NCBI GenBank assembly: GCA_002762705.1
Contig: PCVE01000099.1
Coordinates: 1 to 22,134 of the forward strand
DNA: 22,134 nucleotides
Reading direction: 5' to 3'
Source of the DNA: Candidatus Woesearchaeota archaeon CG11_big_fil_rev_8_21_14_0_20_43_8
GTDB lineage: Archaea > Nanobdellota > Nanobdellia > Woesearchaeales > CG08-08-20-14
Positions 7,162-14,500 of the stretch are shown here, one piece after another. The notes beneath the pieces are model-generated. The model ran no database searches and was not told where the DNA came from. It saw nothing but the letters and a program-made list of their open reading frames with translations. How positions within the stretch are numbered: the stretch's first letter is position 1; every line of letters starts with the position of its first letter. The translations under genes were made by a program, and so were the position numbers.

Positions 7162-7899
7162 ATGTCTGATAATCTTGAAAACAAACTATTGCCATTTGCG
7201 CTCACAGCGCTTGTCATAGGCGGCGCTGGGCTTATGATGAAAAATAAGGATGATTCTGAATCTAATAGAAGCACAACTCCTATAAGCTCATCAGGAGGCC
7301 GTCAGATGGGCAAATGGGAGACTAAGAAGTTCCATGAGATCGCTGATCAATACGCTGATATTGTCAAAAAAGCGGCAGAACAATATGATGTCCCTGAAGA
7401 GCTTATCTTTGCGCATCTCTATCGTGAGACTGGTGGAAGACCTTATCTTATAAATCCTAAATCTGGTGTCGCAGGTATAGCACAGTTCATGCCAGGCACA
7501 GCTCAATATTTTGGGTTAAAGATGTGCGATGCAGAGTGCGGTGGTCTGCGTCATCTAAGGGGCTCTGCAAGGGCCGACGAATATAGGCGCCATGGAAGAC
7601 GGCTGCAGAAAGTCATAGATACTTATGCGGATTCAGATCCTGAAAAACTGAAATCTATAGATGAAAGGCTAGATCCAGAGAAAGCGATTCCTGCCGCCGC
7701 TCATTTCATGGCAAATAATAAGAAAAGATGCCAGAGTAAAGATGATCTTCTGGGCCAGGATCTGCTTGGCTGCACAATAACTCTTTATCATGGCTCAAAT
7801 TATTCTAATTTAGTCCAGAACAGCAAAGTCCGTGGATATGTCGCGGATGTCAAGAACCATATGCGTGAGTACAGGACAAGAGCGCATGGAAGAAGATGA
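7162..7899 (+). CDS. Membrane-anchored lytic transglycosylase (SLT) domain protein
   Basis: The 245-residue protein has a membrane helix or uncleaved signal at residues 9-27 and a short disordered linker. An SLT/goose-lysozyme-like domain fills residues 55-235. Family hallmarks: catalytic E89 in LYRETGG, NPKSGVAGIAQFMPGTA (residues 98-114) and LYHGSN (208-213) where the family has AYNAG. Between GTA and the last motif lies an insertion of about 50 residues with C122, C126, C190 and C204, which could form disulfides. In bacteria such enzymes cut the MurNAc-GlcNAc bond of peptidoglycan; archaea lack that polymer, so here the target may be a neighbouring bacterium's wall or another glycan. The domain call is strong and the substrate unknown. 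The gene has its own promoter and a T-run terminator. Confidence 0.88.
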   Translation: MSDNLENKLLPFALTALVIGGAGLMMKNKDDSESNRSTTPISSSGGRQMGKWETKKFHEIADQYADIVKKAAEQYDVPEELIFAHLYRETGGRPYLINPKSGVAGIAQFMPGTAQYFGLKMCDAECGGLRHLRGSARADEYRRHGRRLQKVIDTYADSDPEKLKSIDERLDPEKAIPAAAHFMANNKKRCQSKDDLLGQDLLGCTITLYHGSNYSNLVQNSKVRGYVADVKNHMREYRTRAHGRR

Positions 7900-7913
7900 T
7901 ACCATTTACAATA

Positions 7914-7920
7914 TTTTTTT
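7914..7920 (+). terminator. T-run after the transglycosylase gene
   Basis: Seven T residues 15 nt after the stop at 7899, with no clear stem. The same TTTTATAT stretch (about 7917-7924) could double as the TATA box of the next gene. Confidence 0.4.
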
Positions 7921-7965
7921 ATATCAAAACATAATCCCTAAAAATTGATCGAAGGTGAGATTCAA

Positions 7966-8709
7966 ATGGCAACGCTTGAGACTAAGATTGGGCAATTGAG
8001 CAAAGTCAAGATCATAGTAAATGATTCAATGATTGAAGTCTATGCGCAGTTTCCTGATGATAGAGGAAGGAAAGGATACACTCAATTAGAAGAGGCGATA
8101 TTTAGATATGGCCGTGGCAAAGATGCCGGTAGATTGATCACATACAATGGTTCGATACCAACACTTTCACCAGAAGGCACTAAGATATCTGAACGGATAT
8201 ATTGGGTTCTTGAGAGATCTCGGAGTTCAGTCGAACCTAAGCGGGATGATAAAGTCAAAGATATCGATGAAAAAAGGGTATTCTGTGCGGCGTTGAATCT
8301 ATTGCTTGGCAAGTACAAAGATTGCAAAAATAGTGACTTGTCCTATGATCCTGAGAGACTTGCTATTGAAAATGAAAGGGCTCTTAATGGGACGAAGAAG
8401 GATAACTATAATCCCTTGCTGAGTGGCCCTACGCCTAAGATGCAGGCAGGATCAAGCAGGGGACTCTCTGGCGGCGCACATTATAATCCTGGTAATAGCA
8501 CACATCCCAAAAACAAAAAGACCAGTAGTTCTAGCAGCACTAAAATAGATAATAAATATCTTCCGAAAAGTGTGAGTGCTCATAGAAATAATCCAAAGGG
8601 TTTTGGCACAAGCGATTATGATTATTCGGATGATTATTACAAATCAGGTCCATCTAGTAAAGGCAACAAGAAACCAGGCAATGGCGGCGGCGATATCAGC
8701 AGCGGATAG
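7966..8709 (+). CDS. Hypothetical protein, paralogue of the next gene
   Basis: The ATG at 7966 gives 247 residues and follows GGTGAG (7954-7959) at good spacing; the longer TTG frame at 7945 is less likely. The first 125 or so residues look folded (VKIIVNDSMIEVYAQFPDD, then a Gly-rich turn, SIPTLSP and a helical stretch). The rest is a Ser/Asn/Gly/Lys-rich disordered tail. There is no signal peptide or membrane helix. No family recognised. The folded part resembles the downstream protein in order and spacing of motifs: I-x-VY, DDxGRK, a Gly-rich loop, DAG versus DSG, SIP, then a long helix. Position after a transglycosylase gene hints at an envelope or effector context, which is inference. 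Confidence 0.7.
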   Translation: MATLETKIGQLSKVKIIVNDSMIEVYAQFPDDRGRKGYTQLEEAIFRYGRGKDAGRLITYNGSIPTLSPEGTKISERIYWVLERSRSSVEPKRDDKVKDIDEKRVFCAALNLLLGKYKDCKNSDLSYDPERLAIENERALNGTKKDNYNPLLSGPTPKMQAGSSRGLSGGAHYNPGNSTHPKNKKTSSSSSTKIDNKYLPKSVSAHRNNPKGFGTSDYDYSDDYYKSGPSSKGNKKPGNGGGDISSG

Positions 8710-8747
8710 ATAAAAATATATATCTCGTCAACTATCATCTTGTCCAT

Positions 8748-8754
8748 AAGGAGG
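8748..8754 (+). promoter_or_regulatory. Shine-Dalgarno AAGGAGG
   Basis: AAGGAGGGG begins at 8748, about 8 nt before the ATG at 8763. A TATA-like AAATATATA at 8714-8722 would give a leader of about 20 nt. Confidence 0.6.
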
Positions 8755-8762
8755 GGATACTT

Positions 8763-9356
8763 ATGGTCGGACTTAAACACATAAAAGATACAGGTTCTAC
8801 GACTTTAGAATACATTCTTGGAAACAATGGAAAGGGCAGCCTTGAGCTTCTACATATGAGTTCATATATCACGGTGTATGGCGATGATGGCAGGAAGTAT
8901 ACTGGACAATTCTGGCATGGTTCTGGTGGACATGATAGTGGCATGATCATGACTGATAGTTCTATACCAGCCAAAAATCCCTCGATAAGCGAATTGCATC
9001 CAGTGTTCTACAATTGTATTGAGGAGATGCTTAGATATTCTGCGCCGGTCAAAGGCGACACGGCTGAGCATGTCATTATAATAAATGATGCTTTGACAAG
9101 GCTTGATGCAGTAGTCAAGCGTTATACCGATAAAAGTCAATGTCCAAAAAACAGCTCAAGTCAATCTAATGGGCATTTAGAGTCAATCGGAAAAACCAAA
9201 CCCGTCTCAAACGGGCAACAATTGGGTCTGCCGAGTATCCCGGGGAGAAGATATATTCTATATAAGTCATCTAGGGATTCATCCACTGGCAAATCGATCA
9301 CACCTGAACAGAAGAAGAAGCTTGAGCTATTGAAGAAAGTGTCTGATAGCATTTAG
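8763..9356 (+). CDS. Hypothetical protein, paralogue of the previous gene
   Basis: This encodes 197 residues from an ATG with a strong Shine-Dalgarno. The first 125 or so residues look folded (LEYILGNNGKGSLELL, SYITVYGDDGRKYTGQFWHG, SIPAKNPSISELHP, then a helix). A polar Ser/Gly/Lys-rich region follows, ending in a basic helix (EQKKKLELLKKV). No signal peptide, membrane helix or recognised family. It appears to be a diverged copy of the gene just upstream, sharing I-x-VY, DDGRK, a Gly-rich loop with DSG and SIP in the same order. It lies 53 nt downstream of that gene and 49 nt upstream of the channel gene, with its own likely promoter. Confidence 0.7.
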   Translation: MVGLKHIKDTGSTTLEYILGNNGKGSLELLHMSSYITVYGDDGRKYTGQFWHGSGGHDSGMIMTDSSIPAKNPSISELHPVFYNCIEEMLRYSAPVKGDTAEHVIIINDALTRLDAVVKRYTDKSQCPKNSSSQSNGHLESIGKTKPVSNGQQLGLPSIPGRRYILYKSSRDSSTGKSITPEQKKKLELLKKVSDSI

Positions 9357-9362
9357 AAATGC

Positions 9363-9370
9363 TTAAATAT
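9363..9370 (+). promoter_or_regulatory. TATA box for the MscS gene
   Basis: TTAAATAT; transcription about 30 nt downstream would begin just before the AGGTGA Shine-Dalgarno at 9394-9399, which precedes the ATG at 9406. The layout is the same as at the YIP1-like gene. Confidence 0.55.
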
Positions 9371-9405
9371 CTGTCATCTCTCCAAAGATAACTAGGTGAA
9401 CATAA

Positions 9406-10455
9406 ATGGCTGATCTGGTATATCTTGGAAATCATCTTTATTCATATCTTATCTCTCTTGGTATTCTTGCCATAGCGATAATACTTGGAAAAGTCATATA
9501 TTATATCTCAAGAAATATCATCCGGAAAGTGACTGAGAAGACAAAGACGATGCTTGATGATATCCTTGTCGATGTTCTTGAAAAACCCCTTGTCTTTATG
9601 CTTCTTGTGATCGGTTTCTATTTCGCATATAATCGTCTTGTGCTTCCTGTAGGAGTGATTGGTTTCTTTGGAAATGTCACAAAGATATTATTTATAATCG
9701 GCGTATCATGGTTCATCATCAAATTTGTCGATAGTCTGCTTCTGCACTACGCGGCACCATTGACAAAGCGGACAAAATCCGACCTTGATGATCAGATCGT
9801 GCCGATACTCCGGTCTGTCGTCAAATGGATAATCATCATTGTCACGTTCATCATGATCGTCGACAATTTCGGATATGATGTCGGATCATTGCTCGCAGGT
9901 CTCGGTCTTGGCGGCCTTGCGTTCGCTTTGGCAGCGCAGGATATGTTAGGCAACCTTTTCGGCGGATTCTCGATCCTTGCTGATTCTCCATTCAAGCTGA
10001 ATGAACGTATCCGATTCAATAATTATGATGGTTGGGTAAGAGCGATCGGCCTTAGGACGACGCGGATGGAGACACTCGACGGCACATATCTGACAATCCC
10101 TAACGCCATGATCTCAAAGACGATCTCAGAGAATGTGAGCCGGGAGAAAGCAAGGAAGATAAAATTCACCATCGGTGTGACGTATGATACATCGACGAAG
10201 AAACTGGAGCAGGCGATGAAGATAATAAAAGACATAGTCGTCAAGCACTCTGACACAGATGACAACTGCCTGACCGCTTTCACTGAATTTGGAGCATACT
10301 CGCTGAATATCCTCGCTATCTATTGGATCAAGAATCCAGATAAGATACTCGATGTCCAGAATGAGATCAATCTCGAGATCAAGAAGTCATTTGAGAAAGC
10401 GAAGATCAGCATGGCTTTCCCGACCCAGACACTTGAGGTCAAGAAGGTCAGATAA
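9406..10455 (+). CDS. mscS: MscS-family mechanosensitive channel
   Basis: The 349-residue protein is a small-conductance mechanosensitive channel that opens under membrane tension to release solutes during hypo-osmotic shock. Membrane helices lie near residues 14-33, 62-79, 91-113 and 137-153. The pore helix is at about 160-187 with the family's Gly/Ala packing pattern (GLGLGGLAFALAAQDMLGNL) and FGG. The cytoplasmic beta domain follows (DSPFKLNERIRFNNYDGWV, RTTRMETLDG, IPNAMISK), then the alpha/beta C-terminal domain. The length is typical of a four-helix MscS variant. The start has both a TATA box and an AGGTGA Shine-Dalgarno. The gene appears monocistronic and ends in T-run terminators, converging on the large minus-strand cluster. 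Confidence 0.93.
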   Translation: MADLVYLGNHLYSYLISLGILAIAIILGKVIYYISRNIIRKVTEKTKTMLDDILVDVLEKPLVFMLLVIGFYFAYNRLVLPVGVIGFFGNVTKILFIIGVSWFIIKFVDSLLLHYAAPLTKRTKSDLDDQIVPILRSVVKWIIIIVTFIMIVDNFGYDVGSLLAGLGLGGLAFALAAQDMLGNLFGGFSILADSPFKLNERIRFNNYDGWVRAIGLRTTRMETLDGTYLTIPNAMISKTISENVSREKARKIKFTIGVTYDTSTKKLEQAMKIIKDIVVKHSDTDDNCLTAFTEFGAYSLNILAIYWIKNPDKILDVQNEINLEIKKSFEKAKISMAFPTQTLEVKKVR

Positions 10456-10459
10456 TTAC

Positions 10460-10483
10460 TTTTATTTTTTAGACTCTTTTTTT
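10460..10483 (+). terminator. U-rich terminator after mscS
   Basis: Two T-rich runs (10460-10470 and 10477-10483) follow the stop at 10455 within the 104-bp gap between convergent genes. Confidence 0.6.
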
Positions 10484-10559
10484 CTGATTCATCGCAAGAT
10501 CGGAGAAGAATTAGTTTATATCGCTTCGCTACCGGACTATATCTGATTCAGAAAATATC

Positions 10560-11033
10560 TCAGCACATACCCACATTCTCGACAGTGACAGTCTTCTTCG
10601 AGCAGATTATCTCTGATTCTTCTTTTATGATGACTGGGATCGCTTCAAGGTGCTCGACTATGCCTTGTCTGACGATGGTGAGTTTCTTCTGGTAATTCGG
10701 ACGTATCGTCTCATTCTGTGCCCTATTCACCACATTATCATGGGCGTCATATAAGTGGAACAAGAATCCATTTATGGTCAGGTATCCTCTGTTTGTCACA
10801 TTGATGTAAAGAACACTTTTTGTTGCGGATTGGCAGGCTTGCATGTCCATCGCGACATTGTCGCATTCTTCTGTGTTCTCGAATGTCTTTATTATCTCTG
10901 TGCTTGTGTCTTCAGCATATCCAGTCATCCATCGATACATGAAGACTGTGACTATCAGGGTCAAAGCGCTTAGAAGTATCCAAGATAACCAGTGTGATTG
11001 CCCTTTTTTTTGTATCAGCCTAAGCATATGCAT
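10560..11033 (-). CDS. Pilin-like protein with class III signal, second copy
   Basis: The 157-residue protein begins with a short basic leader ending in KKG, then Q and a hydrophobic stretch (SWILLSALTLIVTVFMYRWM). This is the pattern cut by archaeal prepilin/archaellin peptidases between G and the next residue; the Glu often found at +5 is absent. The rest is extracellular in style: three early Cys (two close together plus one at the C-terminal end region), N-glycosylation sequons (NVT, NET) and beta-rich sequence. It is the last gene of the minus-strand cluster, 24 nt after its neighbour. A second in-frame ATG at 11027 is an alternative start. Role inferred: minor pilin or anchor for the large secreted proteins encoded upstream. 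Confidence 0.78.
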   Translation of the reverse strand: MHMLRLIQKKGQSHWLSWILLSALTLIVTVFMYRWMTGYAEDTSTEIIKTFENTEECDNVAMDMQACQSATKSVLYINVTNRGYLTINGFLFHLYDAHDNVVNRAQNETIRPNYQKKLTIVRQGIVEHLEAIPVIIKEESEIICSKKTVTVENVGMC

Positions 11034-11057
11034 CTCTAAAGTGCCTGTTCTTTATAA

Positions 11058-11552
11058 CTATTGCGATGTCTCTGTCTTGAAGATGACTTGCAGATCTATC
11101 TGTTTGGATACATCGATGTTGAATGTATAATATTCATATTTGGATGCGTTGATCGCGACTTGACTCATCCTCTGGAATTCATGCATGGTGTCTTTTCCTA
11201 TCGCAGTCTCGCCTGATGGGGTGATAATGACAGAATCTTTGTAATAGTTCCGGACATATAGGGTGTCATCCATAGAAAGCAGATATATGACTGATACGCT
11301 GAGACCCTGGACTTCCTGATAATCGATATACACCTGTGTGAAGTAATCAAGCTGCGATGTGACATTCTGCTTTTCAAAAAGTGCGTTGTTGATCACATGT
11401 GTGCACTCTGTGAGATAATTGTCTCTTGCGATAGAATAGCTTGTGGCTTTGCCTTGGCTTATGTCCAAGCTTGGGCTGAGTGTCGCGATATATGCGAGAA
11501 GCACAAGACACAAGAAGATATAGAATTGTCCTTTTTTGTTTAGCTTTTTCAT
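11058..11552 (-). CDS. Pilin-like protein with class III signal, first copy
   Basis: The 164-residue protein starts MKKLNKKGQFYIFLCLVLLA, which is a KKG-Q prepilin-type leader followed by one hydrophobic helix. The rest is an extracellular beta-rich domain with a single Cys. Its ATG lies inside the stop of the 1774-aa protein gene (ATGA, 4-nt overlap), so the two are translationally coupled. The leader resembles that of the next gene, though the mature domains look unrelated by eye. Role inferred: pseudopilin-like subunit serving the large surface proteins. An ordinary single-pass membrane anchor is the alternative reading. Confidence 0.78.
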   Translation of the reverse strand: MKKLNKKGQFYIFLCLVLLAYIATLSPSLDISQGKATSYSIARDNYLTECTHVINNALFEKQNVTSQLDYFTQVYIDYQEVQGLSVSVIYLLSMDDTLYVRNYYKDSVIITPSGETAIGKDTMHEFQRMSQVAINASKYEYYTFNIDVSKQIDLQVIFKTETSQ

Positions 11553-14500
11553 TCTATCCTTATCAATATCCGGTCTTTGCCGGCATTTGGCCCTGATGTT
11601 ATCTTCCCTGCGTTTATAACGACCAGTTTGTATCTTCCTGGCGGCATATTACGCGTTCCTTCGATATATATCTCATCATATTGGAGAGATGAAGTGATAT
11701 CAAATACATCACGTTCTATTTCATATCCAAATGTCGGGACAGGCTGGTCGAGCAGGTTCTGTCTCTCAAGATATCTGTCAAGATTCTCAAGCTGTGCCTG
11801 TGGTCTTGTTACAAAGATGAATGCATTGTCGCCGACTGATGCGCTGATAGCCTGATCTGTGGCGTTAGCTTCGGATTTCTCAGTGTCGCTTGCGATACCG
11901 AATACTCCTTGTGTGCCGCTTGAATAAATTAGGTTGTCTCTTGAGTCTGTGCCTGTGCCAAAACCTATCCTAAGTTTCACTGGGAGGACATTGGCATCCT
12001 CTTCAGTTGAGAACGTGTCTTCGTCTATCGCGACATATACCTTATGCATCCCTGATTCTTTAGGTGCTTTGAAAAGCATCTGGTATCTGCCATCGCCGAT
12101 ATCATCAAGGCTGAAATCTGTCGCTCCGCCATCTACATATAACGCGAAACGTTCATTCGATATGCCTGCCAGCGGGAAGAGTGAACCATCTTCTACTTCT
12201 ACGCTGATATTTGTGAGTGTCCTCGCATAGATCGGCTGGCTTGTGCCGACATACACAAATCCTATGTCCGCAGCTGTTTTTATATCGACCGTCATCGCTG
12301 ACCCGTATCCCACATTGCCTGCCGGATCTCTGCACCTATATTGTATCGTTTTTATGCCATCATCAAGATACACAGAGCTCTTTGATTCGTGATATCGTGT
12401 TCCTGTCACAGTGAATGGATATACATGGATCCAACTGTCAAAAGTGTATTCACCATCGCAGTTTTCACTAGTCGACATGATAAGTTTTGGATATGCAGTA
12501 AGCACTGTGCTTGAGTCTGTTGGAATGATATCCGAGAATGTCGGTGGAGTCGAATCAACATGCGCCATAATCTCATCTGACCACGAGCTGGTCGCTCCAT
12601 TCAGCGCGATCGATCTGACTTGTACATAATAATCCTCTTCAGTCGCTCCGAAGTTGACAGAATAATATTTAGCTGTGCTGCCCGTACCCATCACTGTCGG
12701 AGCACTAAATGAGCTATCTATGTCATATCGCATCTCATATTCCTGCACAGGATTTGAAGTATCTTCATCCATCGTCCAATTGAATTGTATCATGCCAGTG
12801 GTAGAATACATATCCCCATGCGAAAACGCAGGAGAGTCTGGAGACATCGCATTCAGGATCAGTTTGAATTCTGATGATGGTCCTACATTTCCTGCGAAAT
12901 CTATAGCTCGTATGAAGAAATAATAAGTGTTGTCCTGAAGTGCTTCATATTGCCGGAACAAGACCGGCCTCATAGATGCATAAGTGCCTTCACCAAATTT
13001 TCCTGCCGTGTCGGCCCATACTGTGAATATCGATGTGTCTGAATCAAATGCTATCGATACATTGCTCTGCGTGCCTATCCTTCTTGATAGATTTGTTTCT
13101 GGTCCTACTTTGTCATTTGCAGTCAGGCTGAATATCTGGAGTTTTGTCGTGTTTAGGTTCCTATCGGTCCATGCGATCGCATAAGAATCGAAAAGACCGA
13201 AATCAACATCCGGAAACACTTGGTCTTCTGTTGTCTCAGTGTTCACTCCGAATTCAGGTGATCCGCTATATGTGTCTGTATCAAAGACAGATGCTTCGAT
13301 GCCGAACCCATCTGTATCATATGCTCCGCTATCGGTGGCCCAAGTGATCACGAAATTCGTCCCTGGCCCAGATATCGATATCGATGGCGCGATCTGGTTT
13401 CCGCCGGCAGCTGCATGTGCCATGGTCGGGCTAGATACTGTGTCCCCTGTGCGATTATATGCTCTGAATATAATATCTGGGTTATTCGATATAGTGTATG
13501 TGCTCTCAAAGACAACTACAAATCCACCATCTTTTGTGTGATCGATATCTGATCGAATCGCATTGTACACAGAATCTGAATATACTTCGAACTCATCACC
13601 TGTCCCAGTCCCCTGTTCGGTAGCGGGCGGGGTAATAGACGACCCATTTGCCAGGAACCGTTTTGCATATGTGCTGTTGTGGCTTCCACCTTGTAATTCT
13701 GATGACCATATAACCGTGTAGCCCCCATCATATCCTGCAACCGCAGGCATGATCTGGTTGCTTGTGGTATGTTCATTGACAATGACTTCTGGGTATGGCA
13801 TGCTTCTATCACTTTGCACAATCTTCAGTCCAATGCCGCTACCTGAACTGTCCGGGGTCTCATAGACCACGACGAAACTGTTCTTCGCAAATACCGCTGC
13901 CTTTGGATTGAGCTGCTGTCCGACCGCGCTGTCACTTATCTTGAATTCTGGTCCGATCGACGCGCCGAAAGCATCATACATCTTTCCATAGATGTCTGAA
14001 TCAGATCCTTCACCGCCCTGCCACACAACAAGACGATCCCCCTTAGAGTTCACCGCAACATCTGCTTTATGGTCTGGCCAGACTGTGTTGTTCTCGACTA
14101 ATGTCACATCCATACCAAAGACTTCTGCGATGTTGTCTGGTCGTGATGATGATTCCTTGTTGGTAAGAAGATAACTGTATCCATAGATTCCGCTGACATT
14201 GTCATCCGCGATCCATTCAAGTATAGGATCCTGATCAACAGAGATGGTATCATTTGAATGTGTCGGAGATGTGATAGAGACATATCCCGGTGGTCCCCAA
14301 TCTGTTATTATGCCATCTGACCGTGATGGGTTATCATCAGTGATATTGTTCGCGTTCAAGGCAAAGACTTCAAAATAATATGTGTGATTGTTCTGCAGTT
14401 CTAAGCTGTAGAGTGTTGCCTCTTCATCTGTGCCATAATTCCCGGCGTCAATCCACTCTGTCAGATATGTCGCTGCAGATACATCATATACGCGATATGT

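Noticed and set aside
10352..10546. Plus-strand 64-codon frame overlapping the end of mscS
   Set aside because: It is an Arg/Ser-rich out-of-frame reading of mscS running through the terminator T runs, with no start signal.
11051..11057. TATAAAG on the minus strand before the second pilin-like gene as an independent promoter
   Set aside because: It would start the transcript inside the gene (about 11028), and it lies against the stop codon of the preceding gene; the cluster layout makes read-through more likely.
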